A DNA stretch of 37,238 nucleotides. Origin: an uncultured Woeseiaceae bacterium. GTDB lineage: Bacteria; Pseudomonadota; Gammaproteobacteria; Steroidobacterales; Woeseiaceae. The translations under genes were made by a program, and so were the position numbers. Under the pieces are notes generated by a model. That model had not been told where the DNA came from, did not search any database, and saw only the letters and a program-made list of their open reading frames with translations. The stretch lies in the NCBI GenBank assembly GCA_947259285.1, contig CAMYMR010000068.1:2164-39401 (forward strand), read 5' to 3'. Each line of letters starts with the position of its first letter. The stretch's first letter is position 1. Shown piece after piece: positions 1-9,696 of the stretch.

Positions 1-768
1 GTGACGTCATTCGAATTCGGCCTGCACGAAATGGATCGCACCGTCATCGCGGGCGATGTGATGTTTCCGATCGATCGCTTGAAGGACGCGCTGCGCTTCT
101 ACGCCGATCATTGCGCGACTGCCGCCGATGACGTGTCGCTCGATCTCATTGCTGCATTGCCGCCTGGCGGCGAGCCCGGCGTCGTCTTTTTCCACGCCGT
201 CTATGCAGGCGACCATTCGAAAGCAGAGAAGATCCTGCCGCCATTTGCCAAGCTCGGCAAGCCCATGGCAAACACAATCGGTCCCGTCGATTATGTCGCG
301 CTGCAGCGCCTGTGGGACAACACCGATCCACGCCACGGCGGCGATTATCTGAAGTCCGGTTTCGTCTCCGATATAGACGGCGCACAGATCGACGCCATTG
401 CGGACGGTTTCGAAGCACACCCTGAACGGTCGACCAACTTCTTTTACCAGCAGTCCGGCGGCGCCATCAATCGAGTGGCCGCGGACGCCACCGCATTTCC
501 AAATCGCAATGCGATTACGGGCCCGGCAGTTATCGTGTCCTGGAACGAGGGCGCCGAGCGGGCGCCGCATGTCGATTACATCCGAAGCTACTGGTCGACG
601 ATCGAAAAGTTCACGGACGGCTTTTATACAAATACCGGTGACTACGAGACGCAGGACAGTGTAAATCGCAATTACCGCGGCAATCATCAACGCCTGGTGG
701 CTCTGAAGGACAAGTACGATCCTGAAAACCTGTTCCGGCTCAATGCGAATATCCAGCCGTCGGCGTAG
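1..768 (+). CDS. FAD-linked oxidase, C-terminal part (BBE domain), truncated by window edge
   Basis: The reading frame is open from the first base, so this is the 3' portion of a larger gene and the GTG at base 1 need not be its start. The 255 visible residues resemble the substrate/cap region and C-terminal berberine-bridge-enzyme (BBE) segment of FAD-dependent oxidoreductases of the FAD_binding_4 class. The last 35 residues carry the BBE signature: NYRGNHQRLVALKDKYDP followed by ENLFRLNANI. Family members oxidise sugars, alkaloids or other alcohols with a flavin that is often covalently bound. The FAD-binding half lies outside the window, so substrate and flavin attachment cannot be judged. 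There is no downstream partner; about 250 bases separate it from the next gene. Confidence 0.85.
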   Translation: MTSFEFGLHEMDRTVIAGDVMFPIDRLKDALRFYADHCATAADDVSLDLIAALPPGGEPGVVFFHAVYAGDHSKAEKILPPFAKLGKPMANTIGPVDYVALQRLWDNTDPRHGGDYLKSGFVSDIDGAQIDAIADGFEAHPERSTNFFYQQSGGAINRVAADATAFPNRNAITGPAVIVSWNEGAERAPHVDYIRSYWSTIEKFTDGFYTNTGDYETQDSVNRNYRGNHQRLVALKDKYDPENLFRLNANIQPSA

Positions 769-1019
769 CGACAGGCGTCGGTTCGAATCACAGTCAACCC
801 CAGCGTTGCCCTGGCTGGCCGATGTTGCTTCTGCATCGACCGGATCGGGCTGAATCTTCGTGTTGAACGGCTTCGATCCAGAAAGCGGATTCGCCCGGTA
901 TCTGGCTGATTACGGTTCAAGCGACCGAGGCCCGAGCATCTAATCCGGCGACTGAATATAGGTCACAAGTCTGCCGGTTTCACGGGTTAAAATGAGCCGT
1001 CATCTCTCGCGGAGGCAAC

Positions 1020-2261
1020 ATGCTGCTTTTCGTAACTGCTGTAAGCGTCGTACTGGTCATTTCCTTCCTGTGCTCAATCTTCGAATCCGTTCTGCTATCC
1101 CTGACGAGGGGACAGATTGCGGTGCTTGGTCAGAAGAGAAAGCGCGCGGGTCGACTGCTGGCCAGATTCAAAGACAACATGGACGTACCGATCGCCGCGA
1201 TCCTGATACTCAATACCGCGGCCCATACCATCGGCGCCGCGGTCGCCGGCGCAAGCTACTCCAATGTGTTCGACGTCAACACCTTGTGGATCTTCTCTAT
1301 CATTTTCACGATTGCCGTCCTTCTGTTCACGGAGATCATTCCCAAGACGCTGGGCATCAGCTACGCGTCCCTGCTTGCCACGCCGGTTGCCTTTGGTATC
1401 AACCTGTTAACCATCGTGTTGCGACCACTGGTTGCAATGAGCGAGATATTTTCCCGTTCGATTCGTGGCGATATCGAAGTCCCGGTGACGTCTTCCGAAG
1501 AGCTGCGGCTTCTGGCTTCGCTGGGACGCAGCGAAGGAGCCGTCGGCGATCAGACAGCGGAAATCATCGTCGGCGCGACGCGACTGGGCAACATGCATGC
1601 CCGCGATGTGATGCTGCCGCGTAACGAGGTGCGTTTCTTGTCGGCTAACATGGATCGCCACGAGGCGCTCAAGCTGGTCAGGGAGTCCGGTCACAGCCGC
1701 TTCCCGTTTTCGCCGACGGAACATCTTTCCGACGTCTCCGGTGTGGTACTTGCCAAGGATCTGCTGTATTGGCTCTTGCAGTATGACGACGAACAGGTCG
1801 ACTGGGAGGCTATTCGCTATGATGCGCTGGTGGTGCCGGACAGCGCTCACCTGTCGCAGCTGCTGCATACCTACCAGGACAGCCACCGACACCTGGCAAT
1901 CGTCGTCGATGAATACGGCACCGTCGAGGGTGTCGCCACCATGGAGGACGTGCTCGAGGAGATCGTCGGCGACATCCGCGACGAAAGCGATTTGCCCGCG
2001 GATGACTTTCGGGAGCAACCTGATGGTAGCTTGCTGGTTCGCGGCCGTGTCGATCTCCGAAAGTTATCCGACAAACTAGGCATCTCGTGGGTGCCGAATA
2101 CGGACGTAACGACAATTGGCGGCCTGATCAGCGAAACACTCGAGCGTATCCCCGCCGTTGGCGACTCCATCGACTGGAATGGGCACCGGGTCGAGGTACT
2201 ACGCGCAGACCGGCGCCGCGCCAGGGTTTTGCGCATATCGAAAAATTCACAGAGCGGGTAA
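1020..2261 (+). CDS. CNNM/CorC-family membrane protein (DUF21, CBS pair, CorC_HlyC domain)
   Basis: This 413-residue protein has the usual order of the HlyC/CorC (UPF0053, CNNM) family. Residues about 1-150 are an N-terminal DUF21 membrane domain with several hydrophobic helices, including the proline-containing stretch FTEIIPKTLGISYA. A tandem CBS pair follows (about 195-320) with the hallmark VVDEYGTVEGVATMEDVLEE, and a C-terminal CorC_HlyC domain begins near LLVRGRVDLRKLSD. Characterised relatives are Mg2+/Co2+ transporters or exporters, with nucleotide binding at the CBS pair. The ATG is supported by a GGAGG a few bases upstream. The gene stands alone. The older 'hemolysin' label for this family is misleading. 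Family assignment is firm; the transported ion is inferred. Confidence 0.93.
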   Translation: MLLFVTAVSVVLVISFLCSIFESVLLSLTRGQIAVLGQKRKRAGRLLARFKDNMDVPIAAILILNTAAHTIGAAVAGASYSNVFDVNTLWIFSIIFTIAVLLFTEIIPKTLGISYASLLATPVAFGINLLTIVLRPLVAMSEIFSRSIRGDIEVPVTSSEELRLLASLGRSEGAVGDQTAEIIVGATRLGNMHARDVMLPRNEVRFLSANMDRHEALKLVRESGHSRFPFSPTEHLSDVSGVVLAKDLLYWLLQYDDEQVDWEAIRYDALVVPDSAHLSQLLHTYQDSHRHLAIVVDEYGTVEGVATMEDVLEEIVGDIRDESDLPADDFREQPDGSLLVRGRVDLRKLSDKLGISWVPNTDVTTIGGLISETLERIPAVGDSIDWNGHRVEVLRADRRRARVLRISKNSQSG

Positions 2262-2348
2262 CGACAATCGGGACCGGCAAGCGCGCAACAATAAGATTTT
2301 ATTCCGACGTCATCGATGCGCTGCGCCGGCCGTTTCGAAACACGCCGC

Positions 2349-3110
2349 TCACGGGAGCAGCGACTCGTCCCAACTCTCGATGTCCTCGGTGGCTGCCCCG
2401 ATCAGCAACGCCACGAAAGCATTCAGAGCCCGACGAGCGTCACCTATCGGATAATAGAATGCATCCCAGTTTTCGCTGTCCTCGCCGTCGTGGTTGGGGA
2501 TCACGTACTGGAAACGGTGGGCTTTCTTCAGCTCGGAGTACGCGCTCGACGCGCGGACCTCGATGTTCTCCAGATCCTTCTGCGACAGCTCACCTTTCTG
2601 CCGCCGCGTGCGCCTCAGGAGTTTGCGTCGCATCACATCGGTAACCAGGTCCGGAAGGGAGACGGAGGCCTGTGATCTCAGCATCTGTATTTCCTCCCGG
2701 GATAATGGCGACATGAAGACGCTCAGTCGATTGACATCGGCCAGCGCGGGATGCGTTTGAAGTACCTCTCCCACGAACGGGTTGCCCTCGAAGAACACAT
2801 CGCCCTGAGCCAGATCCTCATTCAGCTGTTCGATGTCCAGGGCCTGCAGGTCGCCACGTACGTCCATGACGACGAATCGATCATCACCCTCAAGATCGGC
2901 GATCTGTGCGCGCGCACGGAAATGGTAGTCGACTCCGTCGAGTTCACCGGGTCGTGGATTGCGACTATTGAAGAGAACGAGGGACTTGAGGTTCTGTCTT
3001 TCCTGCGGGTGAAAGCGATTCAAGGCCTTGTCGAGCGGACTCTTCCCTGCGCAGGACGGGCCAGCAAGAATGATCAAACGGCCTGAGCGATTCTCCATCT
3101 CGGAAATCAT
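2349..3110 (-). CDS. Guanylate-kinase-like P-loop protein, substrate unknown
   Basis: The protein opens with a Walker A loop, GPSCAGKS, shortly after the start, and soon after carries SRNPRPGELDGVDYHF, which resembles the GMP-binding TTRPPRPGExxGxxYxF segment of guanylate kinases. The length (about 253 residues) exceeds that of housekeeping Gmk (about 205), and a basic stretch, RRKLLRRTRRQKGELSQ, sits where the lid and arginine-rich region would be. The second half is less like Gmk, so I call it a guanylate-kinase-like paralogue rather than the essential enzyme. Start choice is weak: in-frame ATGs exist at 3152, 3110 and 3098, none with a clear Shine-Dalgarno; 3110 places the P-loop near the usual distance from the N-terminus. 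It converges on the CorC gene and is not obviously in an operon. Confidence 0.8.
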   Translation of the reverse strand: MISEMENRSGRLIILAGPSCAGKSPLDKALNRFHPQERQNLKSLVLFNSRNPRPGELDGVDYHFRARAQIADLEGDDRFVVMDVRGDLQALDIEQLNEDLAQGDVFFEGNPFVGEVLQTHPALADVNRLSVFMSPLSREEIQMLRSQASVSLPDLVTDVMRRKLLRRTRRQKGELSQKDLENIEVRASSAYSELKKAHRFQYVIPNHDGEDSENWDAFYYPIGDARRALNAFVALLIGAATEDIESWDESLLP

Positions 3111-3281
3111 AGCACGCGCGATAATATCAGCCCGCGGACAATCGTCCGGCATCGAGCTGCGAATCGCTTATCTCGATCACACCTGACGTGTTAAGGCCAG
3201 AAAGACACCGCGTGCTACCCGGGTATTCATCGTCGGAACCTGGCGCGCGATTCACAGTCATCGGTCACCATGAAGCGTGGA

Positions 3282-4208
3282 TCAAAGACCGTCCACGAAA
3301 GCCCTGAAATGCCGCGCCGTTTCGGCGGGGCGCTCCAGCATCGGGATATGCCCGGTGTCTCGCATGATGACCACCTCGGCCCGCGGCAGCAATGGCCTCA
3401 TGACATCGACCGAACTGACGTCGAGAACGCGGTCGTACTCGCCCCAGAGAATCAAAACGGGAGCCGCGATCTCAGGCAGTATCGGCTCTAACCCAGTGGA
3501 GCGATCGTCTTTGTACGTGTCGAAAATCGTCTGATTGAAGGCCGCATATTCGAAAGTCTGTTTTGCGAGAGCGCGCCTGGCCGGCCAGGGAATAAACGGC
3601 GGTTTGTGGGATACAAGCGTGACTAGCCTGTCGAAATCCTCGGGCGAACTCAGGATCAACGGGTTCTCGCCTCGCTCGACTGCCAATTGCACCTCGGAAG
3701 GGGTCGGCGCCTCGACGCCGGCGTTATTGAAGAGTGCCAGCGAACGTATCCGTTTCGGGTACTGGTGCGTATAGAGCGCTGCAAGATGACCGCCCATGGA
3801 ATTACCAACGATGTGAAATCGATCGAGACTGACTGCCCTGATAAAGGCGGCCAACCGATCTCGCTGTGCCGAAAGCGAGTAATCCCAGTCGGCATGTCTC
3901 ACCGAATCGCCGAAGCCCGGCAGATCGGGAGCGACGACGCGGAAATCGTCAGTCAGGTAGTTTGAGAATCGAGTCCAGTTGTCTTTGTCGCCGCCGAAAC
4001 CGTGCAATAGCAGAACCGCGGGCGCATCCGCCGAACCACCCTCGAGGTAGTGCCAGGTGTTGCCATCCACAACAACCGATGTCGGGTGAACGCCGCTGCG
4101 CACACGTTCGAGCGAGAAAGCAACCCGGGTCGCATCGTCGGGAAATACGGCCATGAGCCCGACGAGGGCGGCGACAGCGAATAACAGCAACAGTGCTACT
4201 TTTTTCAT
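3282..4208 (-). CDS. Alpha/beta hydrolase with N-terminal membrane anchor or signal
   Basis: This is a 308-residue alpha/beta hydrolase fold protein. MKKVALLLLFAVAALVGLMA forms an N-terminal signal or anchor helix, so the enzyme probably sits in the periplasm or on a membrane. The oxyanion-hole motif HGFGG lies near residue 70, the nucleophile elbow GNSMGG puts the catalytic serine near residue 137, and the acid is in WGEYD (about residue 259). The catalytic histidine is in DTGHIPMLERP near residue 287. The pattern fits monoglyceride-lipase/MhpC-like hydrolases; the substrate is unknown. A TTG four codons upstream could lengthen the frame, but GGGGG just before the ATG at 4208 favours the shorter form. 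It lies about 90 bases downstream of the sugar dehydrogenase on the same strand. Confidence 0.9.
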   Translation of the reverse strand: MKKVALLLLFAVAALVGLMAVFPDDATRVAFSLERVRSGVHPTSVVVDGNTWHYLEGGSADAPAVLLLHGFGGDKDNWTRFSNYLTDDFRVVAPDLPGFGDSVRHADWDYSLSAQRDRLAAFIRAVSLDRFHIVGNSMGGHLAALYTHQYPKRIRSLALFNNAGVEAPTPSEVQLAVERGENPLILSSPEDFDRLVTLVSHKPPFIPWPARRALAKQTFEYAAFNQTIFDTYKDDRSTGLEPILPEIAAPVLILWGEYDRVLDVSSVDVMRPLLPRAEVVIMRDTGHIPMLERPAETARHFRAFVDGL

Positions 4209-4299
4209 CGGGACCCCCAACTGCTATGTCGGTACATTTTTATCCGCCTACGATAATCGGTAGGCCGGCTTCGGGCGACGTGATATCGTCGATCCGGTC

Positions 4300-5397
4300 T
4301 CAACGTGGCGTCAGTTTCAACAGACGCCCGCCGGCTTTGTCCTCGAGCAACCAGATCGCCCCCTCGGGTCCCTGCGTTACGGCCCGAATCCGTTTACCCA
4401 TCGGGAAGCGCTCCGCCTCGCGCGCGTCGTCCCCGTTGAATTCGATGCGAATGAGCGCCTCGGACGAGAGTCCTGCGATGAAGCCATCGCCCTGCCAGTC
4501 ACCAAAGCGATCTCCCGAGTAGATGATGAAGCCGCCCGGCGAGATGACCGGTGTCCACCAGGCCTTCGGTGCCTCGAATTCAGGCCGAGTGTCATGATCG
4601 GGGATATTTTTGCCACTGTAATGCCGGCCATTCGAGACGATCGGATAGCCGTAGTTCTCACCGCGCAAGACTCGATTGAGTTCGTCGCCACCGCGCGGGC
4701 CCATCTCGACGTTCCAGAGTTGCCCCGAAGCATCGAAGGCGATGCCCAGCGGGTTGCGGTGACCGAGGGACCAGATCTGCGCCGTTACGCCGCCGCTCGC
4801 GGCAAACGGGTTATCCGCCGGTACGGTACCGTCGTCCTTCAGTCGCACGATCTTGCCGAGATTGCCTTCCATGTCCTGTGCCGGATCGAATTTCTTGCGA
4901 TCGCCGGACGAAATGAACAGGTGTCCGTCATCAGAAAAGAGCAGCCGGTGGCCATAGTGGCCGCGGCCTGTGACTTTCGGCTGCTGGCGCCAGATGACTT
5001 GGACGTTGCTCAACGACTCGCTCCCCGGAGCCACGTTCAGCGTGGCGCTAATTACAGCCGCGCCGCGAACGCCGTCATCACCCGGCTCGGCATAGCTGAG
5101 ATAGACCCGGTTGTTATCAGCGAAGTCTGGATGAAGCGCAACGTCACCCAGGCCGCCCTGGCCGCCGTAGTCGACATCCGGGACTCCGCTTACGGGCTGT
5201 GCATCGCCGTCTGCCGTCGATACCACCAGCAGACGGCCCTTTTTCTCGGTGACAAGCAGTCGTCCGTCGGGGAGGAATGCCATGGCCCACGGCTCGTCGA
5301 AACTCGCGATCGCTTCGGTCACGAATGGAGCCTCGGTCGCATCGCTTGCGCAGGCGGACGTAACGAGGGTAAACACGGCAATGAGTAAGCGGAACAT
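4300..5397 (-). CDS. PQQ-dependent sugar dehydrogenase (soluble aldose dehydrogenase family), lipoprotein
   Basis: The 365-residue product resembles the GSDH / YliI-type beta-propeller sugar dehydrogenases. Visible hallmarks are FDEPWAMAFLPDGRLLVTEK at the start of the mature protein, GGQGGLGDVALHPDF, RGHYGHRLLFSDDGHLFIS (likely carrying PQQ-site residues), and SLGHRNPLGIAFD followed by EMGPRGGDELN. The family oxidises aldose sugars in the periplasm with PQQ and Ca2+. The start at 5397 is decided by a strong AGGAGA just upstream; the frame extends further but without support. The N-terminus MFRLLIAVFTLVTSAC looks like a lipoprotein signal with lipobox cysteine, so membrane tethering is predicted. 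No PQQ biosynthesis genes are visible in the window. Confidence 0.9.
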   Translation of the reverse strand: MFRLLIAVFTLVTSACASDATEAPFVTEAIASFDEPWAMAFLPDGRLLVTEKKGRLLVVSTADGDAQPVSGVPDVDYGGQGGLGDVALHPDFADNNRVYLSYAEPGDDGVRGAAVISATLNVAPGSESLSNVQVIWRQQPKVTGRGHYGHRLLFSDDGHLFISSGDRKKFDPAQDMEGNLGKIVRLKDDGTVPADNPFAASGGVTAQIWSLGHRNPLGIAFDASGQLWNVEMGPRGGDELNRVLRGENYGYPIVSNGRHYSGKNIPDHDTRPEFEAPKAWWTPVISPGGFIIYSGDRFGDWQGDGFIAGLSSEALIRIEFNGDDAREAERFPMGKRIRAVTQGPEGAIWLLEDKAGGRLLKLTPR

Positions 5398-5644
5398 AAT
5401 TTCTCCTGCGAAATTCGCGCGAGATTGTAGCTTTTTTTCGGTGCAACGTGGGCCTACGCGCAAGAGACCATCGCACCGTGACGGGGACGGTCCGGGGTCC
5501 GGAGTCCGATCAGGACTGGTAGACTGCCGGCCGGGCCAACCACCTCGGCGTTCTAACCATGAGAAACACAGACTCCAGGCCAGCTGCAGGCAAAGATCGG
5601 CAGCTGATTACGGCTGTCCGACCGTGGCATCGACAGGAACTGAT

Positions 5645-7558
5645 GTGCTGAGCCTTTCGAACATCGCCCTGCGCCGTGGGCGCCAGGTGCTCCTCAGGAA
5701 TGTCAGCTTCCAGGTTCATTCGGGCCAACGACTGGGCGTCATCGGCGCCAACGGCAGCGGCAAGTCATCAATGTTCGCGATGCTGCTGGGTGAGCTCGAG
5801 CCTGATGACGGTGAGCTCAGAATGCGACCGCAAGATCAGATCGCACACGTCGCGCAGGAAAGTCCGCATGGAAGCGGCACCGCTCTCGATTACGTGATGG
5901 ACGGCGATGCCGAATTGCGCAATGTCCAGGCCGCGATTGCTAACGCCGAGACCGAAGATGACGCCACCGCGCTGCATACCTTGTACGAACGGATGGATGC
6001 GATCGATGGCTTCGGCGCGGAGGCGCGTGCTGGGCGACTTTTACACGGTTTAGGCTTTGCCGATGAGGAGCTGAAGCAGTCGGTCAGCGACTTCTCGGGG
6101 GGTTGGCGCATGCGTCTCAACCTCGCGCAGGCGCTGATGTGCCGTTCGGATATCCTGCTACTCGACGAGCCCACCAATCACCTCGACCTGCCCGCAATAC
6201 TCTGGCTCGAGCGCTGGCTCAAACGCTACGAAGGCATCTTGCTGATTGTCTCGCACGACCGCGATTTCCTCGACGCGGTCTGTACACGCATCGCGCATAT
6301 CGAGAACGAGGAGATTCAACTATTTACAGGCAACTACAGTCAGTTCGAAGCGCAGCGCGCCGAACGGCTGGCGCAACAGCAGGCACTATACGTACGACAG
6401 CAAAAGGACATCAAGCATATTCAAAGTTATGTCGATCGTTTTCGCTACAAAGCGTCGAAAGCACGCCAGGCGCAGAGTCGACTCAAGATGCTGGAACGCA
6501 TGCAAAAAATCGCGCCGGCTCACGTCGATTCGCCGTTTCGATTCCATTTCCTCGAACCAAAGAAACAGCCGCAACATCTGCTGGGATTGACGGATGCATC
6601 CCTCGGCTACAGGAATGCGGATGACGTCGTGGTGCTTGGCAATATCAATCTGAACCTGTCGGCAGGCGACCGTATCGGCCTGCTTGGCGTCAACGGGGCC
6701 GGTAAGTCGACGCTGGTCAAGGCATTGGCGAGTGGCAGCACGCTGCTCGGCGGCGAGCGAGTACTCAGCAAGGACACGAAGATCGGGTACTTCGCCCAGC
6801 ACCAGCTGGAACTGCTGAAGCTCGAGGAGAGTCCCATCAATCATCTTCGCGAATTTGCGCCCGAAGATCGTGAGCAGGATCACCGCAATTACCTTGGGCG
6901 GTTCGGATTTTCGGGCGAGCGTATATTCGAGCCCGTCGCACCATTCTCCGGCGGAGAAAAGGCCCGGCTCGTGCTTGCTCTGATGATTCGTCAGGCGCCG
7001 AATCTGTTGCTGCTCGACGAGCCGACGAACCACCTCGATCTGGAGATGCGTCAGGCACTCAGCATCGCGCTCATCGAGTACACGGGCGCACTGGTCGTGA
7101 TCTCGCACGATCGACACCTGCTGAGAAGCGTCTGCGATGAGCTCATGATTGTCCACAACGGCATCGTCGACCGCTTTACCCGCGGTCTTGACGATTACCC
7201 GGCATGGCTAATGGAGCATGAACGTCGAGAGGACAAGGCTATTGCCGACGAAGCAACTGACGCAGAAGCTGCGCGGCAACCGAGCAAGAAACAGCAGCGA
7301 CAGGAGCAGGCGCAACGCCGCCGACGTCTGAAGCCGTATCACGACAAAGTGCGTGAAATCGAGACACAGCTGGCCAGCAAACGCGCGCAACTCGACGCGC
7401 TGAATGAACGGCTCGCCGAGGAGGCCTTGTACTCCGATCAAAGCCGCAAGGCGGAACTATCTCAGCTAATAAAGGATCAGGCCGAGCAAAAAGCGGAGAT
7501 CGAGACGCTGGAATGGAGCTGGCTGGAGGCGAGCGACGCTCTTGAAAAAGCAGAGTGA
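5645..7558 (+). CDS. yheS: ABC-F family ATPase, YheS-like
   Basis: Starting at the GTG at 5645 gives 637 residues, the same length I recall for E. coli YheS. There are two ABC domains. The first has Walker A GANGSGKS (34-41), signature FSGGW and Walker B DILLLDEPTNHLD. The second has GVNGAGKST, signature FSGGEKARL and NLLLLDEPTNHLDLEMR. Between them lies a linker rich in Arg, Gln and Lys, as in ABC-F proteins that contact the ribosome; the C-terminus is a charged coiled coil. There are no membrane segments. ABC-F proteins act on ribosomes and tRNA, not in transport. AGGAA five bases before the GTG decides the start; another GTG at 5624 and much longer upstream frame lack such a site. The exact orthology to yheS is inferred from length and domain pattern. 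Confidence 0.92.
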   Translation: MLSLSNIALRRGRQVLLRNVSFQVHSGQRLGVIGANGSGKSSMFAMLLGELEPDDGELRMRPQDQIAHVAQESPHGSGTALDYVMDGDAELRNVQAAIANAETEDDATALHTLYERMDAIDGFGAEARAGRLLHGLGFADEELKQSVSDFSGGWRMRLNLAQALMCRSDILLLDEPTNHLDLPAILWLERWLKRYEGILLIVSHDRDFLDAVCTRIAHIENEEIQLFTGNYSQFEAQRAERLAQQQALYVRQQKDIKHIQSYVDRFRYKASKARQAQSRLKMLERMQKIAPAHVDSPFRFHFLEPKKQPQHLLGLTDASLGYRNADDVVVLGNINLNLSAGDRIGLLGVNGAGKSTLVKALASGSTLLGGERVLSKDTKIGYFAQHQLELLKLEESPINHLREFAPEDREQDHRNYLGRFGFSGERIFEPVAPFSGGEKARLVLALMIRQAPNLLLLDEPTNHLDLEMRQALSIALIEYTGALVVISHDRHLLRSVCDELMIVHNGIVDRFTRGLDDYPAWLMEHERREDKAIADEATDAEAARQPSKKQQRQEQAQRRRRLKPYHDKVREIETQLASKRAQLDALNERLAEEALYSDQSRKAELSQLIKDQAEQKAEIETLEWSWLEASDALEKAE

Positions 7559-7587
7559 TCCTTAAGGAGATCCCAAGCTCGGGGCCC

Positions 7588-7962
7588 TTACTCGGCTTTG
7601 CAGGTCGTTTCCTGCAGAAGGTATCGCGCGCCGTCGCGCCCGTCGATCAGGATGCAATCCGAGCCATTGATGACGAGACGAAACTGGATCGGCTTTTCGA
7701 GAATCCGCCCCTGCGGCACGGGGTTGTCTATCGTTCCGGCCGGCCAGCGCTCTATCGTCAGCAAACTGCTCGCGGTCAACGCGGTGTCCGCCAGCATGAC
7801 CTCGGTGCCGAGCGCTTCGTCAACCACCGCTTGTAACGCCGCACGGCTGTCGGCATCCGGGTTCACGATGCGCGCCGGGCGGTCGTAATCGGAATTGACC
7901 GTCTGGCAGCCACTTGACAGCAACCAGACCGCGGTGACTGCAAGGGGTCTCAGCATCTTCAT
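7588..7962 (-). CDS. Small hypothetical lipoprotein, co-transcribed with the S41 protease
   Basis: This 124-residue protein has a lipoprotein signal, MKMLRPLAVTAVWLLSSGC, with lipobox LSSGC and cysteine near residue 19. The mature part is small and soluble, with two further cysteines (NGSDCIL and ETTCKAE) that could form a disulfide in the periplasm. I do not recognise the family. The start lies two bases beyond the stop codon of the upstream S41 protease, so the two genes almost certainly share a transcript and possibly translational coupling. A role with the protease, such as partner or inhibitor, is speculation. It converges on the ABC-F gene with a 29-base gap. Confidence 0.8.
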   Translation of the reverse strand: MKMLRPLAVTAVWLLSSGCQTVNSDYDRPARIVNPDADSRAALQAVVDEALGTEVMLADTALTASSLLTIERWPAGTIDNPVPQGRILEKPIQFRLVINGSDCILIDGRDGARYLLQETTCKAE

Positions 7963-7963
7963 G

Positions 7964-9544
7964 TCAGGGTCGCCTCACGATGCGGTTCGAGTCGAACAGC
8001 GAACGCGGCACAATCGGCTCACGGGCCTCGAGCTGCAGCGCCGCCTTGCCCAAATCTCCCTGCGCGGCGCCGATAGGGGCGATACAGCCCTGACCGGCCT
8101 GGTAGGCGAGCGCCACTTCCAGCCGATCCTCGGCGGGATTGCCCAGTTGCTGCGAAAAATCGTCGGGAACAGCACAGCCAAGAACCTGCGCCTCACCATC
8201 GTCGACCGCCGCGGGCGAGAAGCCGTCTGTATAGTCGCCGTAATTGGCCTCATTCACGCCGCGGAACTGGACCGTGAAATAGGTCGTGCCGCAGTTATCC
8301 TCCGGGTAGAAGCCGTACGGCTTGCCGCAGGTCGTCGAGCCAATCTGGATCACGTCGACACCGACGCCGCGAAGACTATTGATAACCGCCTCACTCGCCG
8401 AGCAGGTACCGCCGCCGGTTAGCACGAAGACCCGGGAGAGGTCCAGCGTGGGAAACGGTTGCCCGGCCGGTAATACGAAAAAGCCGGTCGTCGCATCGTG
8501 GAACGGCCTTGGTGTGATCGCCTGACCCGTGACCGGGTTCGTCGTCGGGTATTTATCGTTGAACTGCAACGTCTCGAAGGTCCTGCCGGCAGTCAGCCCC
8601 GGCCCGGCAATCATATAGGCGAGCTGGCTTGCGATATCGAGGAAGCCGCCGCCGTTGTAGCGAATGTCGAGCACCAGGTCGTCAACACCCTGCAACGCGT
8701 TGATCGCATCAATGAGCTCCTGTTCGGCCGGCGCGCGATGGTAGTTGAACGTCATGTAGCCAACGTCGCCGGTCGGCGTGCTGATGACCTGCGTGTTCTG
8801 CACCATGGCGTTCGTGATTTGCTGCGACACCATCGTGACGGGGCGCACAGTGCCGTCGGGATCTTGAATCGTGAAGTCGTGCGACTCGTTCAGGGCCGAG
8901 GGAAACAGGCCTGCGTTCAATACGCCGGCATTGCCGTCGCTCACCGCGGCACCGTCGACCTCGAGGACCCGGGCGCCGCGCAGCAGGCCGTTGGCCGTGG
9001 CCGGCGTATTCGGTTCGGTATACGCAATGGTGATTTCCCGATTCGGCGGTGACGCCTCGAGTATGGCCCACGCGGCGCCGTACCCTGCCGAGACGCCGCC
9101 TTGCGCGACCTGACAATACGCTTGTGATTCCTGGGTGAAATGGAACTTGTCCTTGGGCTCACCTGTGGGCGACAGCGCCGTTGTCCTCAACAGGTCGAAA
9201 TATTCGAGCGGGTCGTTGTAGAGGCCGGGATCGCGGTCAACGATCTCGTCATACCAGAGATAGGTGCGATTGCTCCAGGAGCGCAGGAAGTTGTTCTCGT
9301 CGAGCACCGTGCCCTGGACGTCCGACCTGGCTGGACAGCCGCCCGAAAAAATATTGACGCTGTTACCGGGCGTCGCGCAGCGAAGCGCATACGTCGATTC
9401 ATCGAGGAAAACGCCTTGCTGCCAGCCCGTGTCCGGTGGAGGTGGCGGAGGTTCCGAGACGATCCCTCCCCCGCCGCCGCCGCATGCAGCCAGCGAAACG
9501 AGCAGAAAAGGAAACGCTGCCCTGCGAATATCGGTCTTTCTCAC
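7964..9544 (-). CDS. S41-family C-terminal-processing-type peptidase, lipoprotein
   Basis: The 526-residue product begins with a lipoprotein signal ending LVSLAAC, followed by a glycine tract and a run of prolines, a typical flexible tether. A PDZ-like region spans about 165-215 ([20 protein letters not shown]). The S41 core follows: [22 protein letters not shown], then the nucleophile motif [17 protein letters not shown], and TTCGKPYG as the probable site of the catalytic lysine. Such proteases cleave periplasmic or surface proteins near their C-termini. Several cysteines suggest disulfides. The start is GTG at 9544, with AGAGG about six bases upstream. It is followed after two bases by a small lipoprotein gene. 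The substrate is unknown. Confidence 0.92.
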   Translation of the reverse strand: MRKTDIRRAAFPFLLVSLAACGGGGGGIVSEPPPPPPDTGWQQGVFLDESTYALRCATPGNSVNIFSGGCPARSDVQGTVLDENNFLRSWSNRTYLWYDEIVDRDPGLYNDPLEYFDLLRTTALSPTGEPKDKFHFTQESQAYCQVAQGGVSAGYGAAWAILEASPPNREITIAYTEPNTPATANGLLRGARVLEVDGAAVSDGNAGVLNAGLFPSALNESHDFTIQDPDGTVRPVTMVSQQITNAMVQNTQVISTPTGDVGYMTFNYHRAPAEQELIDAINALQGVDDLVLDIRYNGGGFLDIASQLAYMIAGPGLTAGRTFETLQFNDKYPTTNPVTGQAITPRPFHDATTGFFVLPAGQPFPTLDLSRVFVLTGGGTCSASEAVINSLRGVGVDVIQIGSTTCGKPYGFYPEDNCGTTYFTVQFRGVNEANYGDYTDGFSPAAVDDGEAQVLGCAVPDDFSQQLGNPAEDRLEVALAYQAGQGCIAPIGAAQGDLGKAALQLEAREPIVPRSLFDSNRIVRRP

Positions 9545-9696
9545 AATTGAACCTCTTTAGCCGCGACCGCCCTAATTTTGAGGATTTTCACCAGATTAGT
9601 TCAACCGGAGTTTCGTCACCGCGACGCAGCCCACATTTTGGTCCCGGCGATCGAGGACGTAGACTGGAATTAATTAGGTGGCCCGCGGGTGGATCG

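Noticed and set aside
6386-7156. 256-codon minus-strand frame inside the ABC-F gene
   Set aside because: It is the antisense shadow of the second ATPase domain, which carries intact Walker and signature motifs.
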